Positions 38,002 through 49,629 of a stretch of DNA of 64,000 nt are shown one piece after another. The stretch is from Psococerastis gibbosa. Taxonomy: Eukaryota; Arthropoda; Insecta; Psocodea; Psocidae. Location of the stretch: NCBI GenBank assembly GCA_963971405.1, contig OZ020492.1:18506204-18570203 (forward strand), in the 5' to 3' direction. Each line of letters opens with the position of its first letter. The stretch's first letter is position 1. The translations under genes were made by a program, and so were the position numbers. The notes beneath the pieces were generated by a model, which ran no database searches, was not told the origin of the DNA, and saw only the letters and a program-made list of their open reading frames with translations.

Positions 38002-38294
38002 CAGGCGCGGATCTAGAATGAGTGTGAGACCACGGAGGGGCTAAGATTAAATGTTGATTTTTTTTTGAAAAATAGGGCAGAAATATTGGGGTTTTACAAT
38101 TTTTCAGAGCAATAAGGGTGCTATACTATAGGTAATTAATACAATCGAGCCCAAGGGGTGCCCGGGGGTCTCCCCCGGTAGAAAATTTGTGAAAAATAAG
38201 ACTGAAATAGTAGGGTTTTACGAGTTACGGGTTTTTTTTCGAGGACCCTAATGGGGGGGGGGGCTATAGCCCCCTCCCCGTAGATCCGCGCCTG
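38002..38294. mobile_element. hAT-like MITE, CAGGCGCGGATC ends
   Basis: Perfect 8-bp duplication TTAGTAGG (37994-38001, 38295-38302). TIR CAGGCGCGGATCTA. Internal G and C runs and a duplicated GAAAAATA-type motif. Confidence 0.85.
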
Positions 38295-38336
38295 TTAGTA
38301 GGTAAGATACCTATTAGATTTGGTAGCCAACGGCCT

Positions 38337-38696
38337 TACCATGTTGAATCCATGAGAGCAGAGCATATTTCAAACTGCCGCAAACTTGGTAATGTGCACA
38401 GCGTGGGCAGGGGAACATGGTGGGACAAGATAACGCGTTGAGACTATACCAGTCAGTCTACGTGCGCGTCGAGTCCTGATCACCTCCGATTTAATCGTGT
38501 GACTTTACCTGTTTACATGTTTTTCAAGTGATTCGGAATCCACTATAACCAGGAGGTCCACCCTGTCAGTCAACTCCCCTTTCCCCCGAGGGGAAAGAGT
38601 CTGCACTTAGGGCTCCTCAAGTTAACAAACAGACTCACTCCCCCTCGCCAGGCTGACAGAGGTGCTTAAAACAGAATTGCTGAAAGCAGGCGTTGG
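38337..38696 (+). mobile_element. SINE-5S, complete long form
   Basis: Starts CCAACGGCCTTACCATGTTG AATCC, very like the 5S rRNA 5' end, and keeps ACTTGGTAATG and GGGGAACATGGTGGG farther in. Ends GCAGGCGTTGG, complementary to the start. Confidence 0.65.
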
Positions 38697-38779
38697 AATC
38701 AACCTATTAGGGTTGGTTGGACCTAGGTCTGAGAGAAAGTCAGAGTCCGTACCACTACGATACATGTCCTATTTTGAGG

Positions 38780-38870
38780 GTGCCCAGCATATACTGTATT
38801 TCTACTGTAACACTGTATTGTACTGTATGTGGATATAATGACCTCATTTATAATTTCATGTCATTATGTA
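38780..38870 (+). mobile_element. LINE 3' UTR fragment
   Basis: ACTGTATTTCTACTGTAACA and GTATGTGGATATAATGACCT match 12465-12520. Confidence 0.5.
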
Positions 38871-39439
38871 AAAAAATATAGAAACAAGAAAAACTGGATA
38901 CGGTGGGTTCGAGTCCCACATTGTCCAGTTATTTCATAATTATCTATTCTCGGGTATAAGATTTTTTTGGATTGGGTACATGCAGTACAAAGTAATTTAA
39001 CTACTGTAGGTACGAAATTAGTTTAAAAAGAACGCAATCGCACGACCACCCTAGAGAACTGTATAGTGTCTAGAGGTTCTACTATTTTTATGAATTTTAA
39101 GTAAATTTCTAAAAGGAGCCCAGAAAATAAACTACTAGTAGTATTTATAGAAGAGTTTATAGGCTTTAATTTACAATGTTATAACAACTATTTCTTTTGT
39201 TTAATATGAACTACGTCTCATTATAGGAAGCCGTAATGAATTGTTATATAATCTTGCTCCGTCGTTATTGGTTCATTGAACATAGATTACGTAATACGTA
39301 GCTTCCACATTCTTCCTTATTAAACTGCGACGCGTCAATTAACTGAGCTTTCGTAATTATCCAATTACTTCGAAGAGTTTGTGATGGTGTTTTTTCGTGC
39401 TTGAATGCTAGCAAAACTATTGCTTATTAGTTTAGTATA

Positions 39440-39516
39440 AAAGGTTAATCGGGTAACAATTTAATGAATGTATCCGATTGACGTCTTCAATCACCTCACT
39501 AAGTAGCCTAATAGGT
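39440..39516 (-). mobile_element. Possible SINE-T3 fragment
   Basis: CAATTTAATGAATGTATCCG ATTGACGTCTTCAATCACC matches the SINE-T3 3' part. The LINE at 39530 landed just beside or within it. Confidence 0.45.
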
Positions 39517-39529
39517 ATCAACGTACTCT

Positions 39530-40625
39530 TCTTCTTCTTCTTCCGGCTCTACAGCCCTTGGTGGGCTTTGGCCTGCTCGACAACACTCCTCCATTCTTCT
39601 CGGTTTTGCACAACGCTCCACCATCTGGAGACTCCCAACTCGCGAAGGTCATTCTCTAACTCGTCCTTCCAGCGGTTTCTTGGCCGTCCTGGCAGTCGTC
39701 TTCCCGTCATGCTTGCTTTGTACATTTTTCGTGGCATGCGTTCTTCAGACATCCTTACAACGTGTCCCAGCCACCTTAATCGTTGTGCTTTAATGAACCT
39801 TACTATGTCTTCTCCGTTGAGAGCGGCGTCGATTTCAGCGTTGTGTCTTATACGCCATTCTCCGTACTCGTAAAGGGGTCCATATATCCTCCTTATTATC
39901 TTTCTTTCGAGTACACGTAGTTTGTTGGCATCGTTTACAGTGAGATTCCAGGTTTCCGATCCGTATGTTGCAACTGGTCTTATAAGGGTTTTGTATATTC
40001 GTAGTTTTGTGGCTCTAGAGATAAGTCTTGACTTGAGCAATTTTAGGTTGGCAAAATATGCTCTATTGGCTGCTGTTATTCTTCTGTCTATCTCTGCGCT
40101 AGTTTTGTTTTGGTTGTTTACTTCTGCACCAAGGTAGATGAAGCTCTTTACATTCTCGAAAGCCATTCCTTGTACAGTCAGGTTGTCACTTCTCCGTCTC
40201 CTTTCTAACGCTGACATTACTAGATACTTAGTTTTTGAGACATTTATTTCTAGTCCAGCTCTACTCGCCTCTACACATAGTCTAGCAAGTATCTCTCCTA
40301 GTTGCTTCTTATTTTTAGTGATTATGACTATGTCATCCGCATATGCGCAGATCATTTGTGACTTGTATACAATTGTCCCACTCTCTACTATATTCTGTAA
40401 CGCTGCTTGCAGTGCCAGGTTGAACAGTGTAGCTGAGAGGGCGTCTCCTTGTCGTACCCCTCTGCCGAGTGGGAATTCTTCTCCACATCGTCCGTCTATT
40501 ATTACACTGGCTCTGGCGTTTTCCATAGTCATTTTTACTAGATTAACTAGTTTTTTTGGTATTCCTTGTCGGATCATTGTGTTATATAGGCTGTCTTTCC
40601 AAATAGAATCGAAAGCCTGTCTAAA
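39530..40625 (-). mobile_element. 5'-truncated non-LTR retrotransposon (LINE), RTE-like
   Basis: 1096 bp bounded by identical 13-bp duplications ATCAACGTACTCT (39517-39529 and 40626-40638). 3' end is GTAGAGCC then (GAA)n. It carries the RT palm-to-C-terminal part of ORF2 and no endonuclease. Other 3' ends of this lineage: 1155-1560, 31390-31564, 47020-47145. Confidence 0.88.
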
Positions 40626-40715
40626 ATCAACGTACTCTAAATTCATTAAATTCATACATAACACGATCTCTGCCGTTCGCACGATTTTTACTTGGGCATT
40701 CCAGTACTTTACCAA
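39549..40715 (-). CDS. Truncated LINE reverse transcriptase ORF (chimeric N-terminus)
   Basis: 388 codons. RT palm motifs: VDFRQAFDSI (29-38), RQGDALSATLF (88-98), YADD (125-128), K of SKTKY (161), YLG (194-196). C-terminal RTE-type region: YKTLIRPVATYGSETW, RLRWLGHVVRM (312-322), GRPRNRWKDEL. Residues 1 to about 29 are not LINE: they come from the flank and the target duplication read through by chance. The frame is intact, so this insertion is fairly recent, but the protein lacks RT fingers and endonuclease and cannot be autonomous. The RTE clade assignment is from memory of the family. Confidence 0.85.
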   Translation of the reverse strand: MVKYWNAQVKIVRTAEIVLCMNLMNLEYVDFRQAFDSIWKDSLYNTMIRQGIPKKLVNLVKMTMENARASVIIDGRCGEEFPLGRGVRQGDALSATLFNLALQAALQNIVESGTIVYKSQMICAYADDIVIITKNKKQLGEILARLCVEASRAGLEINVSKTKYLVMSALERRRRSDNLTVQGMAFENVKSFIYLGAEVNNQNKTSAEIDRRITAANRAYFANLKLLKSRLISRATKLRIYKTLIRPVATYGSETWNLTVNDANKLRVLERKIIRRIYGPLYEYGEWRIRHNAEIDAALNGEDIVRFIKAQRLRWLGHVVRMSEERMPRKMYKASMTGRRLPGRPRNRWKDELENDLRELGVSRWWSVVQNREEWRSVVEQAKAHQGL

Positions 40716-40746
40716 CCGGGCCGATTTGTAGTTTTATCTACGAAAA

Positions 40747-41131
40747 GGCGCCCATTCCATTGACCGGCTAGGGCTATTTCCAACAACGATGACGTGGTAG
40801 CAGACATTCAAGACTTAGGTGGCGTTTCCACCGACCTCGCATTGCAGATTGCAAATGACATTGACGGAAATGTTTTTTTTTTTTTTTAATAGAAATCTAT
40901 TGAAATGTTTGTAATTAACATATCCCATGAAGCCATTTTTTAATTTTAGTTTGTTTGTTTGTGATTTTACTGTATGATCATTGATCAATTTTAACTATGG
41001 CATAGAGGAAAATAAACATTTCCGTCAATTCTGCAATGCGAGGTCAGTGGAAACGCCACCTAAGTCTTGAATGTCTGCTACCACGTCACCGTTGTTGGAA
41101 ATAGCCCTAGCCGGTCAATGGAATGGGCACC
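40747..41131 (-). mobile_element. Hb1 copy 6
   Basis: AAA at 40744-40746 and 41132-41134. A T15 run lies in the centre. Confidence 0.88.
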
Positions 41132-41134
41132 AAA

Positions 41135-42209
41135 GTAATGCACTACAACAATCATAAGACTGAAACCCCTTGCGTCTTTACTGGAAGGCTCGTCGGCGTA
41201 TGGCAGAGATGCCAAAAGCTGACATTAGATAAAGTAAAGTAAGTAGTAATGCACTAAAAAAATATTTCCGCTTTGTGAAGTCAATCAATCACAGAGACCA
41301 AGAAAATAGGCAATGCTTTAAAAGTCCCGGTGTCTGTCGTAGAAGTTAAGACGACAGGCTGTCAGTGCCTTTTGGCGCTGACAGTAAACCTATTTGAACG
41401 AAAATTGCAAAAAATTGATAAGGTTTGGGAGCGTCTTTATTCGTCCTGCAGGTGGGATTTCATTTTCCCTATCGATCAGATCAATGTCTTTTGGACAACT
41501 TTCCAATAGAATTATCTCCTGTAATTGCGCTGTTAATTCCCCATACAGAGCCCATGATTCACTTATAGAAAAGCCTCGCTCTAATTTTTGACTGGTTGGC
41601 TACAATCCAAGTGTCGAGTTTGGGTAAAAAAGGGGCCTCCACAAAAGTACAAAATTACAATAGATTACAAAACTAAAGCAAATAAACTTGTCTAAATATT
41701 TGGCGGGAATTTGAGTCTCCATTTTATCATTGATGGTGGAATATTCGTCAAAGCCCAAAGGGTACAAAACACTGCTCTGCCCGAGAAAGGGCCCCCACAG
41801 AATTACGGCCCACGGGCCGCCACAAGGCCAAGCACTGTTCATTCCTGACATAAATAAATATATGTATATATGTATATATAATTTATGTAACTGAATTTAT
41901 TTTGGGAATTACACTATTATTATTATTATTATATTTTTTTAAATTTTCAGCAACTTTAGTTATTAATCTACACCCCATTGATAGGCTAATAGTCTAAGAA
42001 CAGTTTTTCATTTTAAATCGTACTTCATTATAAATCAAATAATCAAAAAGGCAACTACTATTTTATCGGTCGTAAAATGTATGAAATACAATATAAAGTG
42101 ACACAATATGCCCTCTGCATAAGTTAATAAAGGGCTCTAATTTTGCGAATTGACAACTCAATCAGAAGAGAGAATTTTGCAAGAGCAGCTGTTGTATATT
42201 TTGTATTGT
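41135..42209. other. Stretch without recognised feature
   Basis: No exon or repeat family identified; short AT microsatellite near 41915-41930. Confidence 0.3.
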
Positions 42210-42290
42210 ATAATTTCGACCACGGCCCATCAGCCCGGATTTTACTGGTTCTTCATTTGACTCCGGCCGTGAAAGCCTTTGCTGTTACAT
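42210..42290 (-). repeat. FB-1 arm fragment
   Basis: TTTCGACCACGGCCCATCAG then GACTCCGGCCGTGAAAG, extending to the outer end TTTGCTGTTACATT. Confidence 0.6.
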
Positions 42291-42961
42291 TATTGTATGT
42301 TTTGTTCTAGTATTTTTTGAAAAATAGGAACGTACACCTGTTATTAGACTTAGGTCATAATCGTTGTTGGCATGTTAGCAATAATGGCTAGTTTTAGGCA
42401 TACGCACCTAAATAGGCTACTGGACGATATTATTCTTGCTTTTTATGGATGTAAGTCTACCATAATAATAATAATAATAATAATATATTTATATATTATA
42501 TTATATATTTATAATATATATTGTATTTGACCGGGTGAGATACACCAGTTACAACTATACAAAAAAAAAATCTACATAGCAAAGAGAACATGAGAATGTC
42601 CTGCAATGCTTTTTCATTCAAAACGTACAAAACAGAAAACAAAAATGAAAAAAACAAGTGGCCCATTGGTTCCTTGCCCAACGACCCCATGGATTTTTCG
42701 AACATGAATTATATTGTTTCCATAAAAATGTAGGCAAAATGGCACAACTCCACGATCTCGATGGACAATGGACATGCTGAGGAATTCATGCCATTGGCGC
42801 AATGCAACTGGCGTAAGCTTAACTTAAGGGGAATTTTTTCAATTTTCAAAAAAAAAACTACATGGGGCGATATCGAATTGACCAATTTCTCTGCCCAGAT
42901 AAATAACATATTGATAAAAAACGCTCTTTGAACGCCTTCATATACATGTAAACTCTGTTAA

Positions 42962-43345
42962 GGCGCCCATTCCATTGACCGGCTAGGGCTATTTCCAAAA
43001 ACAGTGACGTGGTAGCAGACATTCAAGACTTAGGTTGCGTTTCCACCGATCTCGCATTGCAGAATGCAAATGACATTGACGGAAATTACAATTTTTCTTT
43101 TTATAGAAATCTATTAAAATGTTTGTACTTAACGTATCCCATGACGCCATTTTTTAATTTTAGTTTGTTTGTTTGTGATTTTACTGTATGATCATTGATC
43201 AATTTTAACTATGGCATAGAGGAAAATAAACATTTCCGTCAATTCTGCAATGCGAGGTCGGTGGAAACGCTACCTAAGTCTTGAATGTCTGCTACCACGT
43301 CACCGTTTTTGGAAATAGCCCTAGCCGGTCAATGGAGTGGGCACC
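42962..43345 (-). mobile_element. Hb1 copy 7
   Basis: TAA at 42959-42961 and 43346-43348. Very close to copy 5, sharing ATTACAATTTTTCT-type centre and CCCATGACGCC. Confidence 0.88.
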
Positions 43346-43348
43346 TAA

Positions 43349-44238
43349 TAACACAATAGATTTTGTCTTTAATCTACCGCTAATCTAAAAAATCGAAAAC
43401 GTGAGCCTTACTTCTGGAATGTGTCGTCTGCTTCTTCTTTTTAGATTAGATTATTTAATAGATTAACTATAGTTAATATAAACAAATGTACCGTGTATTA
43501 TCAAAGTATATACATTTTAAGAGGTGTTCAAAGAGTAATTTTCAAAATTTAGCCGCTGTGGAACGAGAATTTAATTAATTAGCTGTCACTCCATGCTGCT
43601 TTCAAAAAATTTGGGATGGTTCCCTTTAAGTATTGTAAGTCCAGATACGTGTCTACTGTAGGTTATTTGAACTAAGAATAACTGGTCTCTCGTTATAAAG
43701 TAAAATCCAATCATTTATTTGAATCTACTACTTTCCTAAATAATTTCCACTGCCAAGTGGCATCGGCCATTATTTAGGGAGACATCAGACAGAAACAGTG
43801 AGTGAGTATATATTGATATTTTGTCTTACACCCAAATTGGCCTGAATGGTTCACAGCTAAAAATAAACCGTTGGTTACTAAATAAAATTTGTGGCTCTTT
43901 CGGGAGTCAAAGATCGCGAGGCACTAAATGGCTGAGCAGAACAGCTGTCGTGATGTCTCCAGTACCAGGATCCAAAAGGTATCTCTGAATTTCGTGATTT
44001 CCCATGTTTTTCGAAGTTTACCATCTCTCAGCTGTTATTGTGCGCTCGGGAGAAGCGCTTCGTTTTCTGCCTTTCTGCTACTCTCCCAACAATAATTTAA
44101 AGGTAAATATTACTTTAGCTGTGACTTTATATACTTATAATAAGAATATTTATGGCGTTACAATAGTTAGGCTACAATTTCACTCTTATGTTTGTATTAT
44201 TCCTGTATCGAATTGAGAGTCGGTGGGGGTATTCCCAT
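43349..44238. other. Stretch without recognised feature
   Basis: No exon or repeat assigned. Confidence 0.3.
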
Positions 44239-44958
44239 TGAACCCTTTCATTATTACCATTGCGCTGTTTTTATAGAAAGAAAGAAAGATGAAAGAAACA
44301 TTTTGATTTTAAGGCCATTCGGCCAACTTTTACAACTATTCTCTGTTAGAGTTTCCTTGGTGACTTGGGGAAAATCTTAGGGAAAAGTAAAATCGCAGTG
44401 ATCGCCAGTAAATAAATTATTATTATTATGACCGGTTTCAGATACAATCCATCATCAGATACGCGAACACATGAACCCTTTCATTATTACTGTTACTGCC
44501 GCGCTGTTTTTTTTTAGAAAGAAAGAAGAAAGAAACATTTTGATTTAAGGCCATTCGGCCTACTTTTACAACTAAGTATTCCTTGTTAGAGTTTCCTTGG
44601 TGACTTGGAGAAACTCTTAGGGAGAATTAAAAACGCAATGATTGCCAGTAAATAAATTATCATTATTATGACCGGTTTCGGATACAATCCATCATCAGAT
44701 ACGCGAACACATGAACCCTTTCATTATTACTGTTACTGCCGCGCTGTTTTTTTTTAGAAAGAAAGAAAGAAGAAAGAAACATTTTGATTTAAGGCCATTC
44801 GGCCTACTTTTACAACTAAGTATTCCTTGTTAGAGTTTCCTTGGTGACTTGGGGAAAATCTTAGGGAGAATTAAAAACGCAATGATTGCCAGTAAATAAA
44901 TTATTATTATTATGACCGGTTTCAGATACAATCCATCATCAGATACGCAAACACATGA
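44239..44958 (+). repeat. Tandem array, three units of about 238 bp
   Basis: Units start at about 44239, 44474 and 44714 with ACCCTTTCATTATTAC. Each holds an AAAG microsatellite, AAGGCCATTCGGCCTACTTT, TTTCCTTGGTGACTTGG and GACCGGTTTCGGATACAATC. Units 2 and 3 are the most alike. Confidence 0.85.
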
Positions 44959-45444
44959 ATAAACGCTAGCTTATATACTACGACTACTTACAGCCCATTT
45001 ATTCTAATTATACTGATGTCAACTAAATCACTACACTGTATTGTTAGTTATGCATCTACATAGCATCATGCAGTTGTACGATATGAATATATATACTGTG
45101 TCAATTTGAATTATTGGCCGATATCCCGTTGTCTTTAAAAGTTAAACGTTTTGCTTTGTAAAATATCGTGAGAAATAATTAAGTAAATACAATTAGACGA
45201 AGCGAAAATTATCACGGGTGGGGAGTGAAGAGAGGACGCACCCCTCCCCGGGCTGATCAGTAAAAAAAATGCTTTTTGAATGAAAATGAAATCGGCCGAG
45301 GAAAAACGCCTCAAATTTTTCCGGGTAATTAGTGGCATTTATAACATTTTTCAGTTGTATTACTATCATTATATTGAAGCAATTTAGGTTTTTGCTCTTG
45401 CTTTTTTTTCTTTTTCGCTGTATTATGTTTTTTGTTTGTTTTCA

Positions 45445-45565
45445 TAACGCCTGTTTTCGGCATTTCTGCATTAAGCAACCCTGTCAGCCTGGCAGGGGGT
45501 GTGAGTCTGTTTATTAACTTGAGGCACCCTAGGGGCAGACTCCTTCCCCTCGGGGAGTTCTAAAT
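45445..45565 (-). mobile_element. SINE-5S 3' fragment
   Basis: ACCCTGTCAGCCTGGCAGGG and TGAGTCTGTTTATTAACTTG; 5S-like head missing; T16 run adjoins. Confidence 0.6.
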
Positions 45566-46222
45566 GTTTTTTTTTTTTTTTGTTAGTCAGGGACAAAGTC
45601 GCATTTTTATCCAATCTCAGGAGCAAGGAGTAACGGACCCCCCGGGACCCCAAATAACGCCGCTGACTTAGTAAATAGATGAAATGTTCCTAAACGTTTT
45701 AATATGTAGTATGTGGGTGTCACAACCGAAAATTGCCCCCACCCATCATATTTTCATCATATCTTTTTGTTCGACTGTGATGGAAATCGATTGCTTTGCT
45801 GCGATATTTTGGGCACAAATAGCATAGCCTCATCGACGAAACCGTTGCTTACAATCCAAATTTACAAATTGAATTTTGACGTCTTAAAAACGAGAAAAAA
45901 GGGTTTCGTGTGGTATAAAATTTATTGCATCAAAGGGTTAGTTATCAGCCGGGTGAAGCGCTTGAAGAACGCATAGAAAATGGAAGACTGGTGTTCAAGC
46001 GTACAAGCACGCACGTATACCGAAAAGTAGGTTAGCGATATATGGAAATATGGCCTACTAACTCGATTTACACGCATATCGTCTCCCTATATGAACCCGA
46101 AAATGGAATTGAGAAAAACTGGCGAGAACAGGACCCAAACCCGACGCCAATACCTTAATGGGCCATCATTTTTTATTTATTCTGATTCTGATTATGTTAT
46201 GTTACTTATACGTAGTCTGCGG

Positions 46223-46405
46223 CAATGGCGGATCCACGGGGGGGGGGGGTGATTAAGGGGGTCATGACCCCCCTTAATTAAGTAAATTCATAAGATAGTT
46301 AAAAAAATGAATAAAAATCTACTTTTACACGAAAAAATTACTTTTGAAACGTACATAAAACTTGTAACCCCCCCCCCCCCTAAATTTCCCCTGAATGCGC
46401 TCTTG
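46223..46405. mobile_element. G/C-run hAT-like MITE with perfect 8-bp duplication
   Basis: GTCTGCGG at 46215-46222 and 46406-46413. Starts CAATGGCGGATCCACGGGG. One G run and one C run. Confidence 0.82.
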
Positions 46406-46575
46406 GTCTGCGGTAATTTCAAATCAGGAAAATGTCCGCGTTGCATGCGCATCGAGTACAGAGGGGAATGCGGTTTGTAGGAAAGAATATCCGATTGTAT
46501 TTTATTGTATCTTCTGGATTTACCCTGGCGGCAAAGGAACCACGCCTGCCTGTTTTCTAAGAGAAACTGAGAAAA

Positions 46576-46742
46576 TAAACCTAGCGGAGTTAGGGCTATA
46601 AAGCCCTCTCCTACACTCAACTAGGACCGCCTGCTTTACATGCCCTCCGAAGCATGGCCAGAAAATGTAGGAAGTGTAGGACACAAACCAACAACCTTTC
46701 GGGTGAAAGTCCGAGTCCGTAACACTACTCTACATGTCCTGA
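46576..46742 (-). mobile_element. SINE-T1 copy
   Basis: Internal deletion of the CCCGGG block; box B complement reads GACACAAACC. Confidence 0.7.
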
Positions 46743-46880
46743 CTTGTGCTTGGAAGCCGCTTCTAGTAGTGAGGGCATCAAGGACGTACACCAGTCTGCC
46801 ATCGCCCAAATATTCATGCGGAAACAATAACAATAATGACTAAAAAATTAATGGGGCCGTTGGCAGGACAAGGTTCAATG
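46740..46880 (+). repeat. Rep-F copy
   Basis: GGACGTACACCAGTCTGCCA and GGGGCCGTTGGCAGGACAAG. Confidence 0.55.
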
Positions 46881-47019
46881 GACCTCTAAATTTACCTGTA
46901 AAAAAATAAAAAGCTATAAAAAAATAATGCCCCCAAATTTAAATACCTGATCTGAGTAAATTATTTATCTGAGTGCCGAACGAGTATAGTTAAGCATGAC
47001 CAACTGACTTCTTCATCCT

Positions 47020-47145
47020 CGAAAACGCTGGAAGAATGAGTTGGAAACTGACCTTCGCGAGTTGGCAGTCCGAGATGACTGGAGGAGTGTTGTCGAGCAA
47101 GCCAAAGCTCATCAAGTTGTGTAGAGCCAGAAGAAGAAGAAGAAG
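47020..47145 (+). pseudogene. LINE ORF2 3' terminus with (AGA)n tail
   Basis: RKRWKNELETDLRELAVRDD then WRSVVEQAKAHQVV and a stop, matching the last 40 residues of the 39.5-kb ORF. Followed by GTAGAGCC and (AGA)n. Confidence 0.75.
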
Positions 47146-47175
47146 AACTGACCTCTTCAATAATAATAATAATAA

Positions 47176-47247
47176 TAAGGACTTTTTGTTCTATTACTAA
47201 GCCAACCTAGCGGAGTTAGGGCTATAAAGCCCTCTTTTACACTCAAT
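47176..47247 (-). mobile_element. SINE-T1 3' fragment
   Basis: CTATTACTAAGCCAACCTAG to CACTCAATG. Confidence 0.55.
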
Positions 47248-47949
47248 GTATCTGAGCCTCACTTTACTTGTATTGTATAATTGAACGTCAATATATATTG
47301 TATTGTATGGTCTCAGGAGCGAAGACGCAAAAATCCTTTATGTATTCTGTACCTTCTCGTGGTGATGATGGAAGCGGATAATGGGGACTGAACAGATAGG
47401 CCGGGACAGTTTGAGCCGGGATAAGCGAAAAACAGTCTGGGGTTCTGGTGTTGGGTAACTGGCCCGAAGACGGAGGAACTCAATGAAGTGTCAACGGCAT
47501 AAGGATGCAGAAGGCAACGGGAAACCACTGCATTAAAATTCCCCTGTATGATGATTATCATGACCACAATTGCCCTGATGTTCGCCAATCTTCGGTAGAA
47601 GAGGTATTTTAAGAAGAAGAACCGACAGAAATATTTCAAAAACCACTTTATTGGAGTTCTTTGAATTAATAAAAATGTGTATTTTGATATTTTGAGATAT
47701 AGGATTCAAAAATTTTGATCAACAAATAAACAGGAAAGGAAATCAATTTATTTTTTCCTTGTACAAGCAGTGTGAAATTTCAATATAAACTAGGGAAGAA
47801 TAGTAGATAGTTATTAATGTTATTATTAGATTTTTTTATTATAAGTATATAATTATATTTTTATCGTTTTTATTGTTTCACATGTTTTTTTTTTTTTTAA
47901 ATCACAAGCAGGCGTTGCATTAGGGGGATGATGTCCAAGAAACCACCCG

Positions 47950-48175
47950 AATCCTGTTTTCCGCATTTCTGCTTTAAGCACCCCTGTCAGCATGGCGGGG
48001 GGAGTGAATCCGTTAATTAACTTGAGGCACGCCGCTAAGGGCAGACTCCTTCACCTCAGGGAGGAGGGGACTGATTTACAGGGTGGACTTCCTGATTATA
48101 GTGGATTCCGAACCATTTGGGAAAATGGTAAAGTCATATGATAAATTTGGAGGTGACCAGAGGTCGACACGAACT
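47950..48175 (-). mobile_element. SINE-5S, head-truncated
   Basis: AGCACCCCTGTCAGCATGGC to GGAGGTGACCAGAGGTCGAC. Confidence 0.6.
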
Positions 48176-48353
48176 ATGACTAACCCCCCCCGGAATCTAA
48201 AAAAAATCGTTTAAAATGTGAATTTGGTGTCAAATTTTAGTTTTGCATTAATTTGATAAAAAAAAACCGCCTGGTTTTTAATTATTATGCACAATTGGCT
48301 TTTTTTTAAATGTAAACGACCTTATTAGTTAGGTTAGGACATGTAGAGTCACG

Positions 48354-48529
48354 ACATGTAGATTAGTGGTACAGACTCCGACTTTCACCCGAAAGGTTGT
48401 TGGTTCGAGTCCCACACTTACTACATTTTCTGGCTTTGCTTCGGAGGCCTTTCCTAGTTGAGTGTAAGAGAGGGCTTTATAACTCCGCTAAGTTGGCTTA
48501 GTCATAGAACAAAAAAGTCAATATTTAAT
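48354..48529 (+). mobile_element. SINE-T1 copy with internal deletions
   Basis: Box A TAGATTAGTGG and box B GGTTCGAGTCC intact; lacks the CATGTAAAGCAGGCGG block. Confidence 0.75.
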
Positions 48530-49114
48530 TTAGTGAGGGAAAATGGGGGCCACATAAAAATTCAGGTGTCTCAATAAATTTCTAAAGCCGCGCCGGCTCA
48601 CAAGCATTCTTTGAGTAGGTGTAAGTTAACTAACATGAAACAAAACTTCTCGCCTTGTGTAAGGGAATCATGCAAAAACTTTCAAACTCGCTATTTTGTC
48701 TGCATTTTTCTTCTTTAAAAATACGTGCGAACATTTTCTGTAAAAATAGCATTCCACTGCAGTCATAATGATATAATGTGTGAATCATAGCTGCGGCATA
48801 GTTAACTAAACATGAAACCCTACGGCTATTGCCACTTTTGCGCATTGTTTTGCACGATTTATAATACCTACTTTGAAAACTTGTTAGTCTTAAGATTGAA
48901 ATGCTGATAGTTACAGCAGTGGTTATCCCTGCAATGACTTGCAAGGAAAAACAATACGTCATGACCTGACAACCTATGGAGTCTTCGGACTTATACCCAA
49001 GTAGAAGCCTACTTGGGATAATGAATGAAAAGTTAATGATATTAAAATATTATTGAACCAACCTGCAGCCTGATCATGGCGATTTTAATACCGGGGTTAA
49101 TGTAATACCATATC

Positions 49115-49490
49115 GCGTGATGGTATTAATTCGATTGTTTAAAATAAATGAACAGCAAATTTCAGAATTTTTTATTTTTTTTTATGTTGGCAATACTGAA
49201 GAACTGAACTGACGCGACGCTGCCGTAGCAAATATAAACACATATCGCCCTAGAAGTAAACAATTTTTAATTTTGAATTAATATATATTAAGAATTATAA
49301 ATAATTTGTCTAAGGCAGAAAAAATTAAGAAACTCACCAAAAATATAGCCGAAGATCATTCAATTGCCAATAGCCACAATTTGAACTTTCCGCGCTTGGC
49401 ACTCTTGCGACGATTACCAATATTCATAAATAAAAAATTCTGAAATTTGCTATTCATTTATTTTAAACAATTGAATTAATAAAAATAAAA
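49115..49490. repeat. FB-3 foldback element
   Basis: Arms about 49124-49177 and 49430-49482 are inverse complements (AAATTTCAGAATTTTTTATT). The outer ends read ATCGCGTGATGG and CCGTAACGCGAC. AT-rich loop without ORF. Confidence 0.65.
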
Positions 49491-49629
49491 ATACGCCGTA
49501 ACGCGACAACCGATTGGGCCTTATACCGTAGGAAAGAAGGAAAGATAGAAAGAAAATTGTCTTTATTTTCCACTTGGGCAAATTTTGGCTCACTCTTAAA
49601 ATTAACCAATTTAGGGCCTACTTGGGAAA

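Noticed and set aside
40138-40731. 197-codon plus ORF
   Set aside because: Antisense shadow of the LINE reverse transcriptase.
44239-44958. CRISPR-like array
   Set aside because: Repeats are long adjacent tandem units without unique spacers, in a eukaryotic context.
48630-48962. 110-codon minus ORF as an exon
   Set aside because: No recognisable domain, low-complexity composition, splice signals not convincing.
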